64,000 bases of DNA, taken from Spinacia oleracea. Its lineage: Eukaryota; Streptophyta; Magnoliopsida; Caryophyllales; Amaranthaceae. Position 1 is the stretch's first letter, and each line of letters starts with the position of its first letter. Below the pieces are notes generated by a model. It made no database searches and was not told the DNA's origin. It saw only the letters and a list, made by a program, of their open reading frames with translations. Location: contig NC_079492.1 in NCBI RefSeq assembly GCF_020520425.1, positions 114,177,157 through 114,241,156 of the forward strand, given 5' to 3'. Shown here piece by piece: positions 34,257 to 45,400 of this stretch. The translations under genes and the position numbers were made by a program.

Positions 34257-34722
34257 AGAACCCTTTCATACTTGCGTCACGGAGCTGAGCCTTTTCCCGA
34301 CCTTGACCACGAGCACTAAGATGGAGGAGGAGGGTGAACGCGGCAGGGTGGAGGAAGAACATACGACAGTGAGAAGAGGAGGAGGGTGAACGACGGTGAG
34401 AGCTGAGGGTGAGCGATGGAGGAGTTTTGTTTTAGGGTTTTATCTCGATTTAGGGTGAACGCCGCAGTAATGAGAGTTTTAGGAGTTGAGTCATTGCGTC
34501 GCACATTTCTAAATCTGCGACCCAAATTTAAATTCATTGCGTCGCAGGTTTGTAAATCTGCGACGCAGATGACTGTATAATGCTTGGAACAGTCATTTGC
34601 GTCGCAGATTTATAGAACTGTGACGCAATGACAATTTTTTAGACTAAAATTTTTCAATTGTGTCACGAATTTATAAGTGCGACGCAAATTCAGTGATGCA
34701 AATAAACATTTTTCCACTAGTG

Positions 34723-35260
34723 CACACCATGAACTTGATGGTGTGACGCGCGCGCTCAACTTCTCGCTCGCAACTACTATGCAGAAGGTTATTAAGTGGT
34801 GTTACTTGACTTTCTATGCTGGTGTTACTTATACATTGTATTCGTCTTTACTTTTATTGTTTTATTGCAATTTCTTGAATTTTGTGTTAGAGGTTCCTAG
34901 TATAGTCACGTGTTACTTGACTTTCTATGTTGGTGTTACGTAAACATTGCATTCGTTGTTACTTCCCTTGTTCCATTACAGGTTCTTCAATTTAATGTTA
35001 GAAGTTCCTTGTATAGACCGGTGTTACTTATTTTCTATGTTGATGTTACTTTTAGGTTCTGTTGACCAACACGCTTGACTTATTTATAAGTGTGAACATA
35101 TTACAACATCAACACAGTTCACACTTGCCACACCATCAAGTTGATGGTGTGGCTTGTCACATATAAGACTTTATGTGACCAATTTTATAGTAAAGTTTTA
35201 AATAATATTCTAGCTTTTATTTTATTTTATAATATCAACCGATATTTTTATTAAACACTC
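34723..35260. repeat. Paired palindromes and a 111-bp tandem repeat
   Basis: CACACCAT...ATGGTGTG palindromes occur at 34723-34745 and 35131-35153. Between them, at about 34,798-35,055, is roughly 2.5 copies of a 111-bp unit starting GTGTTACTTGACTTTCTATG. The block looks like the remains of the element that hosted the CACTA-like insertion. Confidence 0.6.
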
Positions 35261-35600
35261 ATATTAGTTACCCGCTACGTTGACAACTAACCGTTATCCG
35301 CTACTTTTCACCGCTACTATTCACCACTACCCACTCTCTAACCGCTATCAGCTACCCGCTACCCAACCATTAACATTATACCACTAATTTTGCGGACATG
35401 GACTAGATAACATCCTACAAGGTCCTAAGTTCTTATAAGTTCACATAAGTTCACATAAATTAAGTTTAAATAAATGAGTACGCAACTACGCAATTAAGTA
35501 GTTTGACATGGACTATAACCCGCGGAAAGGTGAGAGATTATGCGAGCATAATAAGAAGTGTATAATTCCTGGACTGTATCCTATTTGTTCGGTTTAGTAG
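35261..35600. other. GCTACCCGCTACC-type repeats and short intergenic spacer upstream of SLP1
   Basis: Several CCGCTAC/GCTACCC motifs at 35,265-35,385 are the reverse complement of those at 8,880-9,060 and 28,380-28,560. From about 35,400 to the SLP1 start there are short AAGTTCACATAAG-like repeats and no clear TATA box. Confidence 0.45.
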
Positions 35601-35642
35601 AAGCAGTGATATGTGGAGGAAAGTGAAGAACACCAAACTTCA

Positions 35643-35976
35643 ATGGCTCCTCTCTCTCTTTGTTTGAAGCCATTGACATCTTCCCCCCTCAATTTCTCAC
35701 TCTCTCCAAACCTCAAAATCCCAGAAAATTACAGTAATAATAGTAACAGTATTAATGTCAGAGGCGGAGAATTAAAGCCCATAATTATCACCGGCAACCC
35801 TCCTACTTTCGTCTCCGCTCCTGATCGCCGTATTATCGCTGGTTTGATTCTTTTTTATATTTTTATTCAGCTACTTCTTCGGTTAATTATGGTTCAATTT
35901 ATGAGAAAATTCTTTGCTTTTTATGTGTGATTACTGATTAGAAGTACTATGTTATGTTCATGGGAGCAAGTGGGTT

Positions 35977-36007
<31 letters not shown>

Positions 36008-39000
36008 TTGAGTTGCAATTTATGGGAAAATTTTGAGCTTTTAAGATGAATACATGTGATTATTTAATTATAAAAATTGTGATGAAAATTGAAATTAGAC
36101 TATGATCAAATTGAGGGAAAAATTGGAAGAAGGATTTGCTATTTTGCATTTGGGTTTGCAATTAGCATTCTCAAGAATGATTTTCATATTTTGCATTGGT
36201 TACTATATTTGCTCATGTTGAAAGCTGCTCAATTCATCACCGTGATAAACTAATTTGCATATCGTTATTCATTCAATTGGATATATATGTTCAACAACTT
36301 TGGTTGTGTATTTAATTGTATTTGTATCATCAATTTTTGAACTGAGGGGCGACTAAATTTGGATTGTGTATTCAAAATTATGATGTGCTTGTTTTGTTTG
36401 TCTTGATGATTAATTCAATTGTATCGTTGTATGACTGACTATAATGGCTTCATACTAATGATGTGATATGATTTTGCTGAAATATTCCATATAGTTAGGG
36501 TATACCAATAATAACATCCTCTCCCCACCGTTCAACTTAAAATAAGCACATCTCAAAACATCTAATAATACGTTATCACAAGTTTTAAGTCCTTTTGTGA
36601 TTATTATTTCTAGTGGGAGTGGTAAGTTTCAAGTTCTAATAATAAATCTTGTGAGATGTGTAGTGGGCGATTTGCATGGAGATTTGTCTAAGGCAAGATG
36701 GGCGCTCAACATGGCAGGAGTCTTGAGTTCAGATGGTCGAGACATTTGGACTGGTGGCGAGACGGTATGTCCTGTCCTGTCCTGTCCTTATAAGAGATAT
36801 TTTCATGGTAGATGGATAATCTTGATGAGCTGAAATATGGGGATATCAACCTGTTATACAGTATTTTTCTAGATGCTTATTGTACAATAAACACTTTGTA
36901 CCTGTGTTCTAGTTGCAAGGATATTATCACTCTCTAGTCTGTAGTCTCTATGGCTAATTTATGTTGTTTCCAGCATTGTGATCAAGACTAGTCCTAGGAC
37001 CTATGTTTTTAAGATTCAGCTGTCAGCGTTTAGTCTTGACACATCTGTCTTGTAGTTACACTCTAAGTCGAGCATTATTTTATAAAATTCTCCATCTTTT
37101 TGGCACAAAATGATGTGATAAGTATCCATACCTATGTTAGAGTACGTATTAAGTACTTGACATAGGTGCAAGAGGTGAAATGAAAGTAACATTGCTTCGG
37201 ACATCATATATATATGCTATTGCCTATGGTTGTAGAATAGACTTGTTGATTATTGTCAGAGGAAGCCAATTAGCATTTGTGGTGGTAGAGAAATGCCTTA
37301 CCAAATCTGACCCAAATGAAGGTGTAGACAACTAGACATGAGCTTTGTGCTCCAAATTGATATTCTTTTATGATATGAATTTTTATGGTCTGAGAAATTG
37401 ATTTTTTTTCTCTAAATGGATCACTTATACTAGCTTTCTTGGTCATGCATAGGTGTTGGTACAACTTGGAGACATACTTGATCGTGGGGAGGATGAAATA
37501 GCAATCTTTTCATTGTTGCGGTCACTGGATATCCAGGCAAGAGTAGAAGGGGGAGCTGTCTTCCAGGTTTGCTGTGAATCATATTTAATAAGACATGGTG
37601 ATATTCTGGTATTCTGTGAGAATTGAGATCATGAGAAGTCCTATCATCTGTTTAAACCAACCTTTGATGACCTCATACACCTCTTATTGTTCTTGGTCAT
37701 CTTTTTACAAAAGTTTAGATGATTTCCCAGCTTCCTTCTTTTTCCTGCTCTGGAGTTGCCTTGTTAAAGGTTTAAATTGTGCATAAATTATTTTCTTCCA
37801 TACTTTTTTTTATTGAAACCCTTTTCTTTCCCCTGAAATAGGTTAATGGAAATCATGAAACCATGAACGTAGAAGGTGATTATAGATATGTTGATTCAGG
37901 GGGATTTGACGAGTGCACAGATTTCCTGGATTACCTGAACGAGTGTAATCACAACTGGGAAAAAGCTTTCATTGAATGGATTGCTGTCTCAGAGAGGTGG
38001 AAAGATCGTAGAAAATCCCAAAATTATTTTGATCCTTGGAATCTGGTGAAGGTATTTTGACTAACTTTTCTGCCTGATATTCTAGATCTGCGCTGCCTTT
38101 GTTATTCTGTCTCGGGCTTGTGATCTTTGCCGAGTCTGGAATTCTGATGAAGTTTAACCAGGCAGTCCCGCTCTGATTCTGCTGAAATGAGGAAACTTAT
38201 GTAGATACTTGAGTGTCCTAATACAATGCTAAATGCAGGCTATTGTTGATGCTATGTTTTTGACGATACTCTTGTAATACATGTATTAGGACAGAGGCAG
38301 AGGGGAGTTCTTGCCCGGTCAGTCCTCCTTCAACCAGGAGGTCGACTTGCTCGTGAATTAGCACGGCATCCAATTGTACTTAAAGTTAATGATTGGATCT
38401 TTTGTCATGGCGGACTTCTTCCTCATCACGGTACTATGAACATTGTGTAAAATGCTTTTCTTTAGGCTAGTTTAATTATGAAAATTTCTGAATTTGGCCC
38501 TCAGTCATCTTATAAGAATTTTGATATTTCCATAGTTGGTTACGGCATAGAGAGGATGAACAAAGATGTTTCCCGTTGGATGAATGGTGAACATGGCGAT
38601 GACACTGCACCTCTTCTCCCTTTCATTGCCACCAGGGGATATGATAGTGTTGTTTGGAACCGCTTATACTCGAGAGATACTTCAGATTTGCCGGACTATC
38701 AGATTGACCAGGCAAGCATTTTCTTGATTTACTTTTGTGATGAAAACCTGCTTTTTGTGTCAAGAAAAATGTGGATGCACTCTGGTGAATGCTCCATTCT
38801 AATTAACTTGGTTTTGGTTATAAGATACACGGACTTCTCGAGGAAACATTACAAGCTGTAGATGCTAAGGCTATGGTGGTGGGTCATACCCCTCAAACTT
38901 CTGGGGTGAATTGGTATGTGCTTAAATTGATAGCTTACAGGCATTACAGGCATACAGCATTCCTTGCATGACTTGTTACTAATAAACTGCGTGGTTAAGA

Positions 39001-39536
39001 TATCTTTCTGAACTCACTTTAAAAAATCTGTAATCTTTTTGGACTTGCAGTGAATACAATTGTAGCATATGGCGCATTGACGTAGGGATGTCTAGTGGAG
39101 TTCATGATTCAAGGCCAGAGGTAAATCTTTATCAGGCTTTGCTCCTTTCACCACGAAAAATAAGTGCCAGGACAAATCAATAAGCTTAGATAAGTTAGGC
39201 GTTGTTTCTTTTACCATGATTGATTGACAACTAAAGCTTTAAAACTCAATCAAAAGGAGAATTAGTAAACACCGATAATTATGACATTTCAATCCTTTTC
39301 TTTATCCCCTTCTTGATTGAATCTTGGGTTGTGGTCAACTTCACCTATAGGTTAAGGTTTATATTTCTTGGTTTGATTTGGTTTGTAAACCATGTTTGTA
39401 CGTGTTGTTGAATCTTCATGCTATAGATTGTTAATGCTTCTCTTGCCAGGTTTTAGAAATAGACGGCGGCAAAGCAAGAGCAATTAGGAGCCAAGGCGAT
39501 GCGTCCAATGAATTACAGGTCCTCAGTTACATATAG
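35643..39536 (+). CDS. SLP1: Shewanella-like protein phosphatase 1, chloroplastic
   Basis: Nine exons: 35643-35841, 36664-36764, 37453-37566, 37842-38051, 38295-38430, 38536-38711, 38825-38913, 39051-39120, 39450-39536. They sum to 1,182 nt, 393 residues, close to plant SLP1 (about 390). The first exon is a Ser/Pro/Asn-rich transit peptide. The rest is a PPP-type metallophosphoesterase with VGDLHGD, LGDILDRG, NGNHET, CHGG and VGHTPQ, which supply the two-metal active site. Plant SLP1 is a chloroplast Ser/Thr phosphatase of bacterial ancestry, linked in the literature to light-grown tissue. The intron after exon 6 begins GC rather than GT (CAG/GCAAGC). The start is the ATG at 35643; an upstream ATG at 35611 is in another frame. 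All motifs are intact. Confidence 0.93.
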
Positions 39537-39796
39537 AACAGAAAAAGGCATGCAGGAAAGCAAGGAGTGATAATTATCCAAGTAATATGTACATGTTGCT
39601 AGTTGTGCAACAATGTCGGGACTCGGGATTAGTTTGATTAATTTGGCCAATCTCGTCAAGTCTAAGCCATTGTGTGTGTATATATGTGTCTCTTCTTTAA
39701 TACTTCACTTATTACATGAAATTGCATTGTCTATTGAGAATAATTGCTTCGGTCCTGTGGAAGATCAGAATATTGTTGTTCATCCGGTGAATTCAG

Positions 39797-41130
39797 ATTA
39801 TTTTTTTTTTTTTTTGGCATAGGTCTTTATAGATCATTACACACACTGCAGAACAAACAAAATACATAAACTTAAAAGCCAAGAGGATAGTAGGATCTTT
39901 TCGTGGCGTTCCTTGATTGTTGAAGTCTTGTTTGTACCACCAAGAAGGTGTTTTCGTGCCAAGACCACTTGTGGCTTTGATTTCTTCGCAAGGCAGAGAT
40001 TCCTAATTAACATGTAGAACTTGGGAGACAAAGAAAGAAGTGGAAGAAAAGCAATATCACGGGCAATTGGTGAAACCTTCGTTAAAATAATGAATTTTGA
40101 AAGCGTCAACCATTGATGTTGACGCTAACCTAAAAGGAGGATTAACACAAGCTAACCTCCAACAACAAACCACAACCAAAATCCCAACGCATTGACCCTC
40201 CAAGAAACCAACTACTCCTTCCCTCATCCAAGCAATTAAAACCCAAACTCCAAGCCACCCATGGAGATGAAGTCTTCCTCCACTACCCACACTACTCCTC
40301 CAACAGATGAACCCCGTGCTTCAGAGGAGAGGAGGAATTCAACATTTAGAACCTCCCAATACCAACAAACCAACCTTAGAACTACTCTAGTCCTCCAAAA
40401 CAAACATCCCCACATCAACATAACATAAAACCACAATTTATTACCACTCTTTACAACAATTAGAATTGAACTTTTACCAACAAAATCGAGAAGAAAAAAC
40501 CTCACAACTACTCCCATCAACTTATACAACCACACCCAAAACATTAAATCAACCAAACAAGCTAACATGATCAGAAGCAACAAGGCTACGAAACCTAGAG
40601 GAACGAAAATGGCTAAAACTCCAAAACCTAAACCCTTAACTAACATTTACCTTTACCGTCAAGATTGGGGTGAATCCGACACTACGAGAAGGCGACGATT
40701 AGCAACCCTTAACTAACCTTTACCTTTATCGTCAAGATCGGGGTGAATCCGACACTACGAGACGACGACGATTAGCAAAACTTTGGAATTACAGAGCCAA
40801 AAACCCCCCTAACCATTGGAACACAACCAAAACAACAATTCTAACCCGAAATTGAAAACTCAACCCTAAACTTAACCTTTACCTTCAAATTAAGGCGGCA
40901 GCGCTTTACATTTACCGACAATTAATGGAGGCGACGATTAGGGGAGAGTCAGAATAGTCGAAGTTGCAAACCTAGGGCCGACAACCTCCAAATACAAACG
41001 AACAAAATCAGACTCTTGCTTGGTTGAACAGACTAAACTAAGGAACCCTTAGATCCGGTGATTTTCGGTAGAAGAGCGGCGCACTAAGGGGAGGGTGAAG
41101 CTTCCTCGAAGAGCTTGATTCCTTCTTCCT
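39797..41130 (-). mobile_element. A-tailed retroposon-like sequence
   Basis: Read on the minus strand, this ends ACCTATGCC followed by a run of about 15 A (T-run at 39,799-39,815 in the plus strand), similar to the TTTGCC-A(n) end of the LINE at 9,905. No long intact frame. An 83-bp direct duplication (GGTGAATCCGACACTACGAG) lies at about 40,640-40,780. No target duplication found, so the family is uncertain. Confidence 0.35.
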
Positions 41131-41215
41131 CTTAGGTGGTAAAATACAATTTTTAGTTTTTCAGGTGGTAAAAGACATTTTTTGTTTTTTATAGGTGGTA
41201 AAAAAAAATTATCCT
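41130..41215. repeat. GGTGGTAAAA terminal-repeat fragment
   Basis: Three GGTGGTAAAA motifs spaced by about 33-37 bp, matching the right end of the inverted-repeat element at 57,352-57,886. No matching left end nearby. Confidence 0.5.
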
Positions 41216-41514
41216 TATAACAATAGTCATATTTGACTTTGTTGTCCAAAATATATGAACTTTAACGGTATTTTGTCCAAAATTATATTGACTTACAAAA
41301 TTATGATGCAAAGATTAATGGTCAAAGATATAATTTGATCATGAAAGTCAAATACTACCAATACTTTTTTTTTTTAATAAGGAGTAAATCTTAAGACAAT
41401 CCAACATAAGTATACTTGTCACACAAATCTCAATAAATAAAATATGTGGGCAGGAGAGAAAAACAATTGAGAGTTTGATGTGGATAAATGTTTATTTAGA
41501 AATAACATTAAGGG

Positions 41515-41652
41515 TGTGTTCTATTCACCTTTAAAAAATAAGTTTCAGGTCCAATAAGTTCAGATAATTCAAATAAGTTCCAATAGGTTCAGATAAGTTC
41601 AGATACGTTCCAATAAGTTTCAAATAAATTTAGATAAGTTCCAATAAGTTTC

Positions 41653-41706
<54 letters not shown>

Positions 41707-41940
41707 TATATTAATTTTTTTTATTATTACTATTATTTATTTTTATTTTTATTAATAATAATTTGTTATTATAATATTATTGTTATTATTTACTTTTTAT
41801 TAATTGTTTTCTATTTATTATATATTACGGAGTATTTATTATTTATTACAGAGTATTTATTATTTATTATTTATTATTTATTATTGTTATTATTATTATT
41901 ATTTATTATTATATTGGTACTATTGTTATTATTATTATTA

Positions 41941-41987
<47 letters not shown>

Positions 41988-42060
41988 GCTTAATAATAAA
42001 TTCCAATAAATTCATATAAATTCAGGTCAAATAAGTTGAATATAAAGCATTTTAAAAATA
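41515..42060. repeat. ATT/AAT microsatellite in TTCAGATAAG-type repeats
   Basis: Short tandem AAGTTCCAATAAGTTCAGAT-like repeats (41,545-41,655) lead into about 340 bp of (AAT)n then (ATT)n with interruptions (41,657-41,998). It could be a MITE that has acquired a microsatellite. Any frame here is artefactual. Confidence 0.8.
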
Positions 42061-42337
42061 CTACTCATTCTTGAGATCAAATGAGTTTGAGGAAGTAAAT
42101 TCGGCATGTTGGAAGTAAATCGTAATGGTACTCCGTTTAACGAAATGATACGTTTTTTTAATGAATGGTACACAAAATGCCCCTGTGATATATTTTGAAA
42201 TACATTGCAGCATGCCGAAATTCCGCTCGCAATGAGTTTATAATGTTGTTGGCGGTGGTTGTTTGGAAATCAACCAAAATTTCAACTAAATATTTCAACT
42301 GTTTTACCACTGCATCAACCTTGAAAACTCCGCACCA

Positions 42338-42344
42338 TATAAAT
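42338..42344 (+). promoter_or_regulatory. TATA box of MCAT
   Basis: TATAAAT in the sequence CACCATATAAATCTC. Transcription would start roughly 30 bp downstream, around 42,370, which is at or past the ATG at 42366 and so favours the ATG at 42477 as the start of translation. Confidence 0.6.
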
Positions 42345-42476
42345 CTCTAAACAGACACGACCTTAATGCGCACTCAATTCTCTCTCTTCCGACGCATCCC
42401 CACTTTAAAGTCGAACATCCAACAACACCACCACCACCCCCATCACTCTCGCCACCACCATCACTCTCTCTCCACC

Positions 42477-45400
42477 ATGACTTCTTCCCTAATTCTCCCT
42501 TCAGTCACCCTGAAAAAAACTCCATTAAACTGCTCTCAGTCACTTAAAACCCATAATTTTTCAAGCTTTGTTGGGTTTAAAAATGGCGGCATTCTACAAA
42601 TTAAGCCCCGAAATGATGGAGCTAGAGTTTTTATGAGCGTTTCTGCTAGATCCCCTTCTCAAACTGCTGTTAATGACGCTTTGTTCTCTGATTATAAGCC
42701 TTCTTCCGCTTTTCTCTTTCCCGGACAGGTAAACAATTCACCTTTTTTTTTTTTTTTTTTAATCTTTGATTTCGTAATTAATTATGATTTTATTGTTTTC
42801 CGTTGGAAATTCACAAATTTGGAATATAAGTAGGTTAAGCTGGAGAAATTTTGAGACTATTGATCCACATTGTTGAATTATGATTGGTTAATTGTTTGTA
42901 GTAGTATACAATTAATAGAAGAATTCATGAATGATGATTAGTTTCTTTCGGTTTGTGTTAATATTGGGGGTTGACATTGTTTTCAGGGAGCTCAAGCAGT
43001 AGGAATGGGAGCAGAGGCACAGAATGTGCCTGCAGCTGCTGCCTTGTTTAAGAAAGCTAATGACATTCTAGGGTATGCTTAATTCTGATGCTTTTAGCTG
43101 CATTTTTTCCCGGGGGGCAGGGGCCGAGTGTAGATTCGCAGTTGTGTTTATCTTTTATTGAAGTTGAAATCAGAGTCTTTGTGTGTATGGTTTGTTTGCT
43201 TTATTTCTGGCTTGAACTTGTGTAGCTTTGATCTCTTGGAGATTTGCACCAATGGACCAAAGGAAAAGCTTAATTCAACTGTCCTAAGTCAGGTAATATT
43301 ATCGTCGTATTCATGATCATTGCTTTTATAGCTACATTGAGCTAAATCTTTACACTTTTACCTAGTGGTAAAATTTGTCTATTGTAAACACAGCCAATTA
43401 TCTGTAAATATACTTCTGTTAATTAAAAAAATGGTTTTATATTGGTCTCAAGGTAGCACTAATGGTTCAATGGAAAAGTGGTAATAGATCTTAGTTTCCT
43501 ACTAATTACGAAGTGGTAAACAGCTAATTTTCCTAACTTGCATTATTCTTATACCTAGAAAACATATTTCATGCATTCTGATTTCACTTTAAGGCTCCGT
43601 TTGGTAAGGCGTAAAATGTTTTCATTGTAAAATGATTTTCCATGGAAAACATTTTTCAAGGGAAAACACAATTCCAAACTAGTTTTCCTTTGTTTGGTAC
43701 CTTAACGGAAAATGGGAGAAGATGGTGAAGATAGAGGGGAAGAAAGGAGAGAGAGGTAAGGAGGAAAGAAGGAAAAGTGGTTTCCCTCCATTTCAAATGG
43801 AAAAGTGTTTTCCACTTTTGAGGGAGTCATGAAAAATTGTTTTCCACCCCTTACCTAACCACACAACGTAAAATGATTGAAAAGGGGAAAATCGTTTTCC
43901 ATGAAAACGTTTTACGCCCTACCAAACGGAGCCTAACTCTTAAGTTTCTGTCCGTCTGGAGGTGTTCTTGAGATAACATGTACTCCGTGTTACAGTTGCT
44001 CATTGCAATAAGGTGACATGATTCATTACATTATTTCATCTATGCAGCCAGCTATTTATGTTACGAGTTTAGCTGCTGTTGAGATATTGCGCGCTCGTGA
44101 GGGAGGCCAACAGATAATTGATTCTGTGGATGTGACATGTGGTTTAAGTTTAGGAGAATACACAGCTCTCGCGTTTGCTGGAGCTTTCAGGTGTGTCGAG
44201 TTACTTCATGAGATTATTTTTTGTTCTTGCATATCTCTTTCTTATCAGCTTTTGATATTGAGTAATGTTAGCAGTTCATTTTTCTTATACTTCATGCATA
44301 GCCCCCCTATTCTAGAGTTAAATATTCCACGCAATATTTCATGCCAATTGATGGATTGTGTTGCCTGTAGTTGCTATGGTTTCAATATTATGACATCAAT
44401 TTCATTCTACCTGTGGGTTAATGGAAGACCACATGCACAGTTTTGGTAGTTGAATATTATTTTCCCCCTCGTCTGAAGATATATAGAATGGTGAGATTAA
44501 AAAATATTGATGGATCTCATCCTTCAAATGTAATCCTCCATACCCCAGTATCAAGGAAACTGTGGTTGAAATTAGTTCCCATATGGGGCCCAACAGTCTC
44601 CAAATTGAAGTTTTATCCTGAATTGCCTAGTTACACTAGACTCTTTGAAACTGCAACTATATTTCTTCCCCCCTTCCAACAGACTAATTTGCATGTCTAG
44701 ATTTCAGGAATCTTAGATATTTGTGAGTTACTTAATGACATTTCTCTATGAAAGAGAAGATGCTACTTGGATATGCAACTCTAATTGATCAAATCCAATG
44801 TATTGAAGCTCTAATCAGCACCAGACTACGTTTTATTTGGTCTATGAGACTATGACTCCATCGATTTCCTAGTCTAATGCCCCTCTTCCCCCCTTGGTTT
44901 GACAATGTAATCCCTACTCCTAGTCATCAATTGTTAAGGTTGATCAAATCCTAGTTCCCTAAACACCTAAAATGATTGACAACATTTTTCACTAGCTATT
45001 TTATGAACAAAATGCTTGGAAAACGTGAAGCTAAAGAGATGATGATGTGTTAGTCGAGTAAGAAACTCAGAACTCCACAAGAGCGGGAAGGCGGGGGGGG
45101 GGGGGGGGATTGTATTTGGAACTTTAAGTTAATTTTTTTTTGCGGAAATTAAACGATAAAGGCAAAGGAACTAAAATAATGCACCATAGAATTGACGAGG
45201 AATCTTCTTGAGCTCAATCAAGAAGGAAAAACCTCTACCTCTTCACTATAGGGCAACAACTTTGTTACAACTTATACTATAAAGTATAAACTCAAGTTTC
45301 GCACCGTTTTAAATCACAGTGCTGCTCACTCTCTATCTCTCTCAATACAACAACTTAACACTAAGTCTCTTAGAAGTTCACTCAAACCTGTAACCCAAAT

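Larger units (their letters stand above)
28589..34722. mobile_element. CACTA-like element carrying captured gene fragments
   Basis: Begins CACTAGTGGAAAAA at 28589 and ends with its inverted copy at 34722, flanked on both sides by CAC (28586-28588 and 34723-34725), a perfect 3-bp target duplication typical of CACTA insertion. Subterminal regions (28,600-28,960 and 34,490-34,700) contain many GTCATTTGCGTCGC motifs in both orientations that form strong hairpins. No transposase is present. The interior on the minus strand has spliced exons of cellular genes, including a VHS-domain gene, plus a nested MULE-type MITE. This is the architecture of a gene-capturing, non-autonomous CACTA. It presumably moves with a transposase from a related element. 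Confidence 0.88.

Noticed and set aside
39613-39822. Short ORF after SLP1
   Set aside because: Sits in the probable SLP1 3'UTR and runs into a T-tract; no homology recognised.
41804-42019. Tyr/Leu-rich frame
   Set aside because: Translation of the ATT microsatellite.
42366-42476. Upstream ATG of MCAT giving a His-rich N-terminal extension
   Set aside because: It lies at or before the transcription start predicted from the TATA box at 42338; the ATG at 42477 has a better context and a typical transit peptide.
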